A DNA stretch of 64,000 nt from Notolepis coatsorum (lineage: Eukaryota; Chordata; Actinopteri; Aulopiformes; Paralepididae). Location of the stretch: contig OZ020589.1 of assembly GCA_963971535.1 (NCBI GenBank), positions 53,184,188 to 53,248,187 on the forward strand, in the 5' to 3' direction. The first letter of the stretch is position 1; every line of letters begins with the position of its first letter. The notes beneath the pieces were generated by a model. The model did not search any database, was not told the DNA's origin, and saw only the letters and a list, made by a program, of their open reading frames with translations. Both the position numbers and the translations under genes were made by a program. Below, one piece after another: positions 31,701-37,867 of the stretch.

Positions 31701-32844
31701 TAAACAGAACCGGGTTAGGGTTAACTGGGGACTATAAACAACAGGGTTAGGGTTAACTGGGGACTATAAACAGAACAGGGTTAGGGTTAACTGGGGACTA
31801 TAAACAGAACGGGGCGTGGGTTAGGGTTAACTGGGGACTATAAACAGAACCGGGTTAGGGTTAACTGGGGACTATAAACAGAACGGGGTGCCCGGACACG
31901 GAAAGCCTGTAGCTGGTATTTCTGTATTTCCCATTCACACTTTAGGAGGCATAGCTTTACCAGCCTACCATCTGCCTAACTCACCCGTGTGACTTGTGCA
32001 TTTTAACGTTACACACACAGACAGCGATCGCATGACTTAGGCAAGTAGAACAACTGCCTTAGTGTATGACATGTATGTATTAGGGCTGTCAAAATTAATG
32101 CTTTAACTCTGGAGATTAATTTAAATTCTTTAAAGCGTTAAAATAAATTAATCTAGATTAATCTATGGAGTGAAAAATGTTCAATATAATATAAGAAAGC
32201 GGTCTAGCTGAGTCAATGTTGATGGTTTTGTTGAACATTTGTATTTCACAGGAGACAAACTGTATTCAAAGAAAGCTATTAAAATAGTCTTTGAATCTAA
32301 ATATACTTTCTTTGTGTTGATTTTGCATTAATTCCATGATTTTACTCAAGTAAATATCTGTTACAAGCTTCGGTCTTAAGTAGAAAAATGCTATTTTTAA
32401 TCTACATTAATTACAGAAAATTGTGAGATTAATTAGTAAAAAAAATGTAATCTATTGACAGCACTAGTATGTATGTATGAGGAAAAAATGCCAAGTCACG
32501 ACATATTTTGTTTAAAAGTCACCTTATTTTGTTACGCAATGGTTGTTGTGTTTTTGTATATTTGCAAACTTGTTGATGCACCTTGTGGAACTTGTTTTTA
32601 AAATATAAATTAAAAACTCATACACATTTTCAGGAAAAATTATTTTTCTTCTTTTCCAAAAATCTTGAAAAATGACATAGGCAATTCTGGTATGATGCTA
32701 ACTCTCTGTTTCTCTCTGCCCCTGGCCCCTGCAGGCGTGTTCGGTGGGCGCGGCAGAGGCATGCCTGGGGTCGGGCGAGGCCAGCAGCAGCAGGAGAAGA
32801 AGCCCGGTGGGAAGCCTCAGCAGGGGATGAAGAACCAGCACTAA
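13530..32844 (+). CDS. lsm4: LSm4, U6 snRNA-associated Sm-like protein (five coding exons)
   Basis: Coding exons 13530-13532, 17666-17707, 19258-19356, 25681-25864 and 32735-32844 join to 438 nt, 145 codons plus stop, with every junction GT-AG and in frame. LSm4 is part of the LSm2-8 ring that binds the U6 snRNA 3' end in the nucleus and of the LSm1-7 ring for cytoplasmic mRNA decapping. Sm1 motif: residues about 16-48 ([28 protein letters not shown]). Sm2 motif: 60-71 ([12 protein letters not shown]), with the RNA-contacting IRG. From residue 86 on comes an Arg-Gly-rich tail ([26 protein letters not shown]), as in other LSm4 proteins. Length is near the usual about 139 residues. No broken codons. 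Introns are 4.1, 1.6, 6.3 and 6.9 kb, swollen by repeats. Confidence 0.95.
13533..13812 (+). other. lsm4 intron 1 start, GCTAACGTTAGC-rich
   Basis: Several copies of AACGTTAGCT and GTTAGC palindromic words, the same vocabulary as the core of the THAP-bearing element. No gene. Confidence 0.5.
13813..15327 (+). mobile_element. Family-A LINE with internal RT deletion
   Basis: Starts AACACATAGTAGCATACTAC (linker upstream of RT), continues to the ATCACCCCAGTCATCA region, then jumps to [16 protein letters not shown], so about 640 bp with the catalytic RT core is gone. The C-terminal half is open at 14232-14783 (to NWPLQMS). The 3' UTR has unusually long C runs (14930-14995) and a tail ending in ATCAATCCATCAATCAATC. 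Confidence 0.92.
15328..17184 (+). mobile_element. Family-A LINE, second copy in intron 1, with internal deletion and nested insertion
   Basis: Begins ACACATAATAACCTCTCTAT, exactly the sequence at which the previous copy's deletion starts. Contains the RT N-terminus to FDTVNHSI, is split by a tail insertion (15687-15987), resumes [12 protein letters not shown] through [12 protein letters not shown] to YANDM, then jumps to KMASNVIKK (losing the FADD motif), and continues open at 16189-16776 to NWPP. The tail ends TTTTCATTCATTCATT. Confidence 0.92.
15687..15987 (-). mobile_element. Different LINE 3' tail nested in a family-A LINE
   Basis: Reads TTGATTGATTGAATAGTTTA on the plus strand and interrupts the codons HSI-LMDK of the RT frame, with CCATT/ATT repeated at the edges. 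Same style of tail as family A but with a different UTR. Confidence 0.75.
17185..17560. repeat. LINE-tail-like segment and 77-bp tandem repeat, three units
   Basis: TTTATTGATCCCCTTGG followed by a G run resembles the minus-strand 3' end of another fish LINE. 17310-17540 holds three copies of a unit with ATAATTTACTATCTAACTAA and CATAAGGTGCAGTATGCATA. Confidence 0.7.
17666..17707 (+). CDS. lsm4: lsm4 coding exon 2
   Basis: Acceptor TTCAATTTGCAG, 14 codons [14 protein letters not shown] (the invariant LSm4 N-terminus), donor GTAAGA. Phase 0 at both ends. Confidence 0.95.
17804..17925. other. Perfect palindrome, 60-bp arms, 2-bp loop
   Basis: 17804-17863 is the exact reverse complement of 17866-17925 (centre CTCCGCATTTGCGGAG). 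Lies in lsm4 intron 2, 97 bp after the exon 2 donor. Outer flanks carry AACCCTTTCACTG-type repeats, as at 55.3 kb. As RNA it would form a very stable hairpin. Confidence 0.95.
17926..18828 (+). other. lsm4 intron 2, no further gene
   Basis: 18016-18120 (GTTTATTGCCAAGTAAGC) resembles a fish LINE/SINE tail. A C17 run lies at about 18554. No coding sequence recognised. Confidence 0.4.
18829..18906. repeat. (ATCT)n microsatellite
   Basis: About 19 tandem ATCT units in lsm4 intron 2. Confidence 0.98.
19258..19356 (+). CDS. lsm4: lsm4 coding exon 3 (Sm1 motif)
   Basis: Acceptor CTTTCCTCAG, 33 codons from [10 protein letters not shown] to VICTSR, donor GTAAAG. Phase 0 at both ends. Carries the Sm1 fold. 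Confidence 0.96.
20378..20506. repeat. (GA)n blocks in a duplicated 90-bp unit
   Basis: Two copies of CACAGTGCACACGCAAAGCA + ACTGTGCTCCAC, each followed by GA repeats (20372-20424, 20475-20507). Confidence 0.95.
20632..20766. other. Imperfect palindrome inside the hAT element
   Basis: A perfect 27-bp core stem (20651-20677 with 20720-20746, TTTGTGACCAATAAACCATG...) extends imperfectly outward to CACACGCAGG / GCACGTGGTG. The loop contains GGCCCGAGGCGCAGCCGAGG. It looks like a small MITE nested in the hAT. Confidence 0.8.
21022..21105 (-). mobile_element. Family-A LINE extreme 3' tail
   Basis: GATTGATTGAACATTTTATT, CAGATGCAGAATGGGTACAA, CACAATTGTTAAGGGAATGC; truncated there. Confidence 0.88.
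21296..21396. repeat. (GT)n microsatellite, interrupted
   Basis: GT repeats broken by GTGC, CACA and AT steps, within the hAT element. Confidence 0.98.
21750..22001 (-). pseudogene. hAT transposase C-terminal dimerisation remnant
   Basis: [20 protein letters not shown] followed by [20 protein letters not shown] matches the hATC signature (F-G-S-T-Y-x-C-E-x-x-F-S-x-M ... S-R-L-T). It lies downstream of the zinc-finger remnant on the same strand, as expected for one deleted transposase gene. Confidence 0.85.
22073..22390 (-). pseudogene. hAT transposase N-terminal remnant (BED-like zinc finger)
   Basis: Frame includes [19 protein letters not shown] and ETKHKTSF, a C2H-H zinc-finger pattern (CxxC ... 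HxxxxH) at the start of hAT transposases of the ZBED/EPM2AIP1-like type, then [14 protein letters not shown]. The catalytic region that should follow is absent; only about 70 bp separate it from the C-terminal remnant. Confidence 0.8.
22821..23690. repeat. Dispersed repeat D, copy 1 (lsm4 intron 3)
   Basis: Shares a long series of blocks, in the same order and orientation, with 26877-27660: TTTGCAGGGCTATAACTTTT, TATGGCCCATTCAA, TTTTTATCGTTTTCTGCAG, TCGTTTATAATTCCGTG, GAGTGGCCGGAC, GATCGGCCACCAG-like. Its beginning (about 19450-19491, CCATTCTCTGCC) was split off by the hAT insertion. No ORF. Confidence 0.85.
23691..24356 (+). other. lsm4 intron 3, no gene
   Basis: A C17 run at about 23950 and a G12 run at about 24200; AT-rich otherwise. 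Confidence 0.4.
24357..24766. repeat. 53-bp minisatellite, about 8 units (lsm4 intron 3)
   Basis: Unit: CTTAAACACCGCTGACCACT, GGGACGTCCAGCTGCCC, CTCTGCTGCACATGTC. Spacing is 53 bp with one shortened unit (24490-24520) and one with an extra CCCT. Confidence 0.95.
24767..25570 (+). other. lsm4 intron 3, no gene
   Basis: AT-rich; contains TGGGTGCTGGCATTCAACCA near 25345, a possible inverted relative of CAGCACCCATTGTCGAATC at about 23748, hinting at a larger degraded DNA element between them. Two copies of ATTACTTTTCAAGACCTCTT at about 25498 and 25539. Confidence 0.35.
25571..25655. repeat. (CAGA)n/(CAGG)n microsatellite next to exon 4
   Basis: Tetranucleotide CAGA/CAGG/CACA repeats ending 25 bp before the lsm4 exon 4 acceptor. 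Confidence 0.95.
25681..25864 (+). CDS. lsm4: lsm4 coding exon 4 (Sm2 motif and RG tail)
   Basis: Acceptor TGCTCCCCCCGCAG, 61 codons plus one base, donor GTAAGA. Begins [15 protein letters not shown] and ends in [20 protein letters not shown] repeat sits 25 bp upstream of the acceptor, leaving only a short pyrimidine tract. Confidence 0.96.
26270..26860 (-). mobile_element. Third LINE family, 3' end with RT C-terminal remnant
   Basis: The minus frame at 26520-26858 reads [50 protein letters not shown] and [17 protein letters not shown], a typical jockey/CR1-type reverse transcriptase C-terminus. The AT-rich 3' UTR continues to about 26270. 5'-truncated; lies in lsm4 intron 4, antisense. Confidence 0.82.
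26877..27790. repeat. Dispersed repeat D, copy 2 (lsm4 intron 4)
   Basis: Collinear with copy 1 at 22821-23690 but diverged throughout. Contains the G9 run before ATCGTTTATAATTCCGTG as in copy 1. No ORF; superfamily unknown. Confidence 0.85.
27951..28060 (-). repeat. LINE/SINE-type tail, 'ATGCTTGGTTCTGTACGAGC' family
   Basis: AAGTACATGTCAATGACAGT, GACATGCTTGGTTCTGTACG, AGACTGTGCTTCATACAGTA. Relatives at 29441-29486, 34805-34895 and 37785-37867 (the last split by a LINE). Confidence 0.6.
28061..29042 (+). other. lsm4 intron 4, no gene; possible solo LTR at about 28300-28760
   Basis: 28370-28620 is richer in GC and ends with a TATA-like/initiator-like region (ATACTAATGTACAAAAGGCT), then TTATTAATCCTGTAAG. 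This could be an LTR promoter and R region, but I find no TG...CA pair with target duplication. Confidence 0.3.
29043..29376. repeat. 41-bp minisatellite, 8 units (lsm4 intron 4)
   Basis: Unit GCACTGTATAGGCAGACATA / CATACTGTATACATCAAACAA repeats every 41 bp (29049, 29090, ...) with essentially no variation. Confidence 0.97.
29375..29500 (+). mobile_element. Family-A LINE fragment split by another tail
   Basis: 29375-29440 matches the codons VNQRT..FLYR..SLVNKN; after CAAGAATACCCT an unrelated tail (CAAGTCAAGTCAAGAGTTTT ... CATACAGT, 29441-29486) intervenes and the LINE resumes GAAGACTCTAGCAG. Confidence 0.8.
29575..31885. repeat. 40-bp minisatellite, about 60 units, 2.3 kb (lsm4 intron 4)
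   Basis: Unit CTGGGGACTATAAACAGAAC + AGGGCGTGGGTTAGGGTTAA. Length variants: 40 bp, 33 bp (lacking GGGTTAG), and shorter ones reading AACCGGGTTAGGG near 30410, 30480, 31700 and 31850. An A/G variant (AAACAGAAC/AAACGGAAC) is distributed in clusters. Every full unit contains TATAAA and TTAGGGTTA. Confidence 0.97.
31886..32072 (+). other. lsm4 intron 4, no gene
   Basis: Unique-looking sequence between the minisatellite and the MITE. Confidence 0.4.
32081..32466. mobile_element. hAT-type MITE, 386 bp, with 8-bp target duplication (lsm4 intron 4)
   Basis: Ends TAGGGCTGTCAA and TTGACAGCACTA (one mismatch as inverted repeats); GTATGTAT flanks both sides (32073-32080, 32467-32474). AT-rich interior, no ORF. 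A diverged copy interrupted by a LINE tail is at 62866-63455. The target duplication is itself low-complexity (GTAT repeats), which weakens it slightly. Confidence 0.85.
32735..32844 (+). CDS. lsm4: lsm4 coding exon 5 (C-terminal tail, stop)
   Basis: Acceptor CTGGCCCCTGCAG, completes the split Gly codon, then [15 protein letters not shown], a QQQQ run and [12 protein letters not shown] at 32842-32844. Confidence 0.95.
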
Positions 32845-32950
32845 CGCCCAGCACTGCAGAGAGAACCTCAGTCATAACACACCGAGATCAAAGTGACTCT
32901 CGCACAGTGGTCACCACCTATCTCAAACCCCGCCCTCTTCTATCCATCCT

Positions 32951-33002
32951 CCAATCGCAACGGTTGCTTCCCTCAGACAAACAAAGCAACGGTTGCGATT
33001 GG
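32951..33002. other. Hairpin in lsm4 3' UTR
   Basis: CCAATCGCAACGGTTGCTT (32951-32969) pairs with AAGCAACGGTTGCGATTGG (32984-33002) with one mismatch, loop 14 nt. Confidence 0.8.
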
Positions 33003-33781
33003 AAGAACAGCAGAGACTATTGAGCTCAGTTAAACGGAGAGTTAATTCCCTCCGCCAAGGAGGTTATGTTCTCACCCGTTTGTCTGTGACCAAGATGTCT
33101 TGAAAAGTAGTGGCGGGATTAATGTACAATTTTCTGTCAACATTCATGACTCCTAGAGGAAGGAACCTATTGATTTTGGTGACCCCATGACCTGTACTCC
33201 AGCGCCACCATCAGGCCAAACGTTGAAGGTTAAAGTTTGAGATGGGTCGGTTGTGTTCACAGACCTTGTCCATTATCCCAGCAGCTCTACCTTGTAGTTT
33301 CATCAGGATGACCTTTTGACCTGTAGGATTGACCTTTTGCAAATTCATTGCGAGAACTATAAAGGCGTTATGCGTGCTTGAAATATCTCCTGAAGGCTTC
33401 TGATTTCTCTCTGACTTGCACCATCTCTGCACCAGGAAGGACTACCATACATTTAAGAATAACATTTTGTAACATTCACAGTCCTTTGTTTGTGTTGTCG
33501 TCACCAGTAGTGGTTTCTTTAATTTTATTTGTATCCTGTGCTACCAGTAAGATAACTGGCCAATATTATGTCATCATTTTGGGGACACATTTTATGTCCC
33601 TGGAATATGAAAACCTTTGTTATTGGATTTATACAATGGCACATCATGGCAATATGCATGATTCCCGGAAGTTTGTCATTCTAACTCTCAAATGGACATG
33701 TCCAATGTGTTATGTTGGTGGATTTCATTTTATTTTTGTAACAAAGGACAACGTTGTAATTTATTTACAAGAGAACTTGAG

Positions 33782-33787
33782 AATAAA
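33782..33787 (+). terminator. Probable lsm4 polyadenylation signal AATAAA
   Basis: First AATAAA after the stop codon, followed within 40 bp by T/GT-rich sequence (CTTTTGTTAAAGAGTGGTTG). A second candidate is at about 34009. Confidence 0.55.
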
Positions 33788-33810
33788 ACATCTTTTGTTA
33801 AAGAGTGGTT

Positions 33811-34167
33811 GCCGTTATATTTTTCAGGAGCTCTGCCATAAAAAGGAATGGTGGGTGGGTGCATTCCACTCTGGCAAAAGCCTAGTGTCTAGTCAATACA
33901 AGATACTTTAATGCCACACAACGATGGTTGGTGGTAATTGTTTGCGGTAGTTTGTTAAGCACTGGGTACATCAACATGAAACATCAAACGCCCACCTCCC
34001 AATCCCCACAATAAATACATATATACATAAATACATACAGGACAGTAACAGTGTCAGTCAGTGACAGATGCTTGCCCGTCTGTGCAAAGCGGGGCGGGCC
34101 AGGGTGTTCAGTGTTCGGACTGCTGTGGGGAAAAAGCTGTGAAGCGTGTGTGTCTGGTTAACTTAGC
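33811..34167. other. No recognisable gene
   Basis: Downstream of lsm4; AT-rich with ATAAATACATATATAC repeats. Confidence 0.4.
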
Positions 34168-34629
34168 ATGGACCTGTAGCGACCTGAGGGCATGCTGGGT
34201 GGTGAGTACATGGACCTGTAGCGACCTGAGGGCATGCTGGGTGGTGAGTACATGGACCTGTAGCGACCTGAGGGCATGCTGGGTGGTGAGTACATGGACC
34301 TGTAGCGACCTGAGGGCATGCTGGGTGGTGAGTACATGGACCTGTAGCGACCTGAGGGCATGCTGGGTGGTGAGTACATGGACCTGTAGCGACCTGAGGG
34401 CATGCTGGGTGGTGAGTACATGGACCTGTAGCGACCTGAGGGCATGCTGGGTGGTGAGTACATGGACCTGTAGCGACCTGAGGGCATGCTGGGTGGTGAG
34501 TACATGGACCTGTAGCGACCTGAGGGCATGCTGGGTGGTGAGTACATGGACCTGTAGCGACCTGAGGGCATGCTGGGTGGTGAGTACATGGACCTGTAGC
34601 GACCTGAGGGCATGCTGGGTGGTGAGTAC
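34168..34629. repeat. 42-bp minisatellite, exactly 11 identical units
   Basis: Unit ATGGACCTGTAGCGACCTGA + GGGCATGCTGGGTGGTGAGTAC; 462 bp = 11 x 42 with no differences that I can see. Because 42 is a multiple of three, repetitive open frames run through on both strands; none looks like a protein. Confidence 0.98.
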
Positions 34630-34894
34630 ATGGTTGGCTGTCAGTCTGGGTACGGCAGGCTTTTGGTGCCCGTTGAAGAGGACTCGCAGGGGGGCAAAGG
34701 AAGCTCACGTGACTTGTTGACCGGGGGAGGGGTGGCGGGAAAGTACGCTCATTTTTTCAAAAGATTGATTTTAGAAAGAAAACTGGTTATTCTTCCAGTG
34801 ATGTTTTCAAGTGTTGTTTTATTTGTCACATAATGTACATTACAGTGGCATGATTGGTTCTGTATCAGCCCCCACCCAGAGATTGTGCGTCGGA
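34630..34894 (-). other. Spacer with LINE/SINE-type tail
   Basis: 34805-34895 (TTTATTTGTCACATAATGTA, ATGATTGGTTCTGTATCAGC) belongs to the same tail family as 27951-28060. The rest is unrecognised. Confidence 0.5.
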
Positions 34895-35002
34895 AATGTC
34901 TCGTGTACTGTATATACTATGTTCGTTCGTAATGTCTCGTGTACTGTATATACTATGTTCGTTCGTAATGTCTCGTGTACTGTATATACTATGTTCGTTA
35001 GT
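34895..35002. repeat. 36-bp tandem repeat, 3 units
   Basis: TGTCTCGTGTACTGTATATA + CTATGTTCGTTCGTAA at 34897, 34933, 34969. Confidence 0.97.
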
Positions 35003-35054
35003 AATGGTCTTTAAAAAGCCACCAATATGCCCATAATATGTAGCTTACGTTCTC

Positions 35055-35790
35055 TCACACGGAGAGAGCACGACTCACACGGAGAGAGCACGACTCACAC
35101 GGAGAGAGCACGACTCACACGGAGAGAGCACGACTCACACGGAGAGAGCACGACTCACACGGAGAGAGCACGACTCACACGGAGAGAGCACGACTCACAC
35201 GGAGAGAGCACGACTCACGGAGAGAGCACGACTCACATGGAGAGAGCACGACTCACGGAGAGAGCACGACTCACGGAGAGAGCACGACTCACACGGAGAG
35301 AGCACGACTCACGGAGAGAGCACGACTCACACGGAGAGAGCACGACTCACACGGAGAGAGCACGACTCACGGAGAGAGCACGACTCACACGGAGAGAGCA
35401 CGACTCACACGGAGAGAGCACGACTCACACGGAGAGAGCACGACTCACACGGAGAGAGCACGACTCACACGGAGAGAGCACGACTCACGGAGAGAGCACG
35501 ACTCACACGGAGAGAGCACGACTCACACGGAGAGAGCACGACTCACACGGAGAGAGCACGACTCACACAGAGAGAGCACGACTCACACGGAGAGAGCACG
35601 ACTCACACGGAGAGAGCACGACTCACGGAGAGAGCACGACTCACACGGAGAGAGCACGACTCACACGGAGAGAGCACGACTCACACGACTCACACGGAGA
35701 GAGCACGACTCACGGAGAGAGCACGACTCACACGGAGAGAGCACGACTCACACGGAGAGAGCACGACTCACACGGAGAGAGCACGACTCC
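35055..35790. repeat. 20-bp minisatellite, about 38 units
   Basis: Unit CTCACACGGAGAGAGCACGA (20 bp) with an 18-bp variant lacking one CA. Ends directly at the SINE-derived array. Confidence 0.98.
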
Positions 35791-37375
35791 CTGAGCAGGA
35801 CACTGTGGGCAGGTTGGCACCTCGCCTGGGTGAACCTGACTGCTCCTCCCGGTGGGCAGGTTGGCACCTCGCCTGGGTGAACCTGACTGCTCCTCCCGGT
35901 GGGCAGGTTGGCACCTCGCCTGGGTGAACCTGACTGCTCCCGGTGGGCAGGTTGGCACCTCGCCTGGGTGAACCTGACTGCTGCTCCCGGTGGGCAGGTT
36001 GGCACCTCGCCTGGGTGAACCTGACTGCTCCCGGTGGGCAGGTTGGCACCTCGCCTGGGTGAACCTGACTGCTCCCGGTGGGCAGGTTGGCACCTCGCCT
36101 GGGTGAACCTGACTGCTGCCGGTGGGCAGGTTGGCACCTCGCCTGGGTGAACCTGACTGCTGCTCCCGGTGGGCAGGTTGGCACCTCGCCTGGGTGAACC
36201 TGACTGCTCCCGGTGGGCAGGTTGGCACCTCGCCTGGGTGAACCTGACTGCTGCTCCCGGTGGGCAGGTTGGCACCTCGCCTGGGTGAACCTGACTGCTC
36301 CTCCCGGTGGGCAGGTTGGCACCTCGCCTGGGTGAACCTGACTGCTCCCGGTGGGCAGGTTGGCACCTCGCCTGGGTGAACCTGACTGCTGCTCCCGGTG
36401 GGCAGGTTGGCACCTCGCCTGGGTGAACCTGACTGCTCCCGGTGGGCAGGTTGGCACCTCGCCTGGGTGAACCTGACTGCTCCCGGTGGGCAGGTTGGCA
36501 CCTCGCCTGGGTGAACCTGACTGCTGCCGGTGGGCAGGTTGGCACCTCGCCTGGGTGAACCTGACTGCTGCTCCCGGTGGGCAGGTTGGCACCTCGCCTG
36601 GGTGAACCTGACTGCTCCCGGTGGGCAGGTTGGCACCTCGCCTGGGTGAACCTGACTGCTGCTCCCGGTGGGCAGGTTGGCACCTCGCCTGGGTGAACCT
36701 GACTGCTGCTCCCGGTGGCCAGGTTGGCACCTCGCCTGGGTGAACCTGACTGCTGCCGGTGGGCAGGTTGGCACCTCGCCTGGGTGAACCTGACTGCTCC
36801 TCCCGGTGGGCAGGTTGGCACCTCGCCTGGGTGAACCTGACTGCTCCTCCCGGTGGGCAGGTTGGCACCTCGCCTGGGTGAACCTGACTGCTCCCGGTGG
36901 GCAGGTTGGCACCTCGCCTGGGTGAACCTGACTGCTCCCGGTGGGCAGGTTGGCACCTCGCCTGGGTGAACCTGACTGCTCCCGGTGGGCAGGTTGGCAC
37001 CTCGCCTGGGTGAACCTGACTGCTCCCGGTGGGCAGGTTGGCACCTCGCCTGGGTGAACCTGACTGCTCCTCCCGGTGGGCAGGTTGGCACCTCGCCTGG
37101 GTGAACCTGACTGCTCCTCCCGGTGGGCAGGTTGGCACCTCGCCTGGGTGAACCTGACTGCTCCTCCCGGTGGGCAGGTTGGCACCTCGCCTGGGTGAAC
37201 CTGACTGCTCCTCCCGGTGGGCAGGTTGGCACCTCGCCTGGGTGAACCTGACTGCTCCTCCCGGTGGGCAGGTTGGCACCTCGCCTGGGTGAACCTGACT
37301 GCTCCTCCCGGTGGGCAGGTTGGCACCTCGCATGGGTGAACCTGACTGCTCCTCCCGGTGGGCAGGTTGGCACCT
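35791..37375. repeat. 44/47-bp minisatellite expanded from a SINE core, about 35 units
   Basis: Unit GGTGGGCAGGTTGGCACCTC, GCCTGGGTGAACCTGACTGC, TCCC or TCCTCCC/TGCTCCC. The array starts with CCTGAGCAGGACACTGTGGG and exits into CGCCTGGTCGCCTCCGCCG, both parts of the SINE seen intact at 7694-7964 (TTGAGCAAGACAC ... GCAGGTTGGCACCTTGCG). All three minus-strand frames stay open for more than 540 codons because the unit has no stop in any frame; this is not a gene. Confidence 0.95.
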
Positions 37376-37480
37376 CGCCTGGTCGCCTCCGCCGTCGGTG
37401 TGTGAACGGGTTGTTGGTATGTGAGGCATAAGTTGTAAAGCGCTTTGGATAAACACACTATATAAATTTTTATTTATTTA
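37376..37480 (+). mobile_element. SINE 3' half flanking the minisatellite
   Basis: GGTCGCCTCCGCCGTCGGTG, GTTGTAAAGCGCTTTGGATA, ending in TTTATTTATTTA. Same family as 7694-7964. Confidence 0.88.
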
Positions 37481-37566
37481 TTTACAAAAATCTTTAAACA
37501 TCTCGATTGGTCCGTTTCTGTCTTTCGATAGCAAGGCCAGCAAATCCCCTTTTATTTATCTCTCTG

Positions 37567-37678
37567 AGCTTTTAGCCTATAGCAAATGGAAATGCTACCA
37601 AAATGTATATATATATACATAACTATATATATTTATCTCTGTGTATTTTCAGTCAGGTACTGGTTGACTGAACATTTA
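37567..37678. repeat. Left member of 112-bp perfect inverted repeat
   Basis: From AGCTTTTAGCCTATAGC to GACTGAACATTTA; its exact reverse complement is 39952-40063, attached to the 5' end of the LINE between them. Confidence 0.97.
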
Positions 37679-37867
37679 ATTTTAATGTATTTTCGCTCCT
37701 TTTCTTTGTCTGTCCACGCGCGCACACATTATTCACTGTTCACCCTTTATACACACACATACATGTACTCGAGTTTCAAGTTCTACTTGTTTTATTCGTC
37801 ACATAAGGTACACGTGTACATTATAGTGAAATGCTTGGCTCTGTATGAGCCTCCTGAAATTGTGCTT

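Larger units (their letters stand above)
32845..33810 (+). other. lsm4: lsm4 3' UTR (inferred extent)
   Basis: No AATAAA occurs between the stop and 33782, so the UTR is likely about 0.95 kb. It contains a hairpin at 32951-33002. An open frame at 33378-33911 has no homology I recognise and is regarded as chance. Confidence 0.55.

Noticed and set aside
29575..31885. Interstitial telomeric array
   Set aside because: TTAGGG appears only once per 40-bp unit, not as a pure tandem hexamer; at most telomere-like.
33378..33911. 177-codon ORF downstream of lsm4
   Set aside because: No recognisable motifs, no repeats, and it lies within the presumed 3' UTR; probably chance in AT-rich DNA.
34061..34720. 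Tandem-repeat 'proteins' on both strands
   Set aside because: Artefacts of a stop-free 42-bp unit; no start context, splice signals or domain.
35027..35794. 255-codon Arg/Glu/His-rich ORF
   Set aside because: Translation of the 20-bp minisatellite.
35728..37458. Three overlapping minus-strand ORFs of 541-576 codons
   Set aside because: All are translations of one SINE-derived minisatellite in different frames; no unit has a stop in any frame and there is no non-repeat protein domain.
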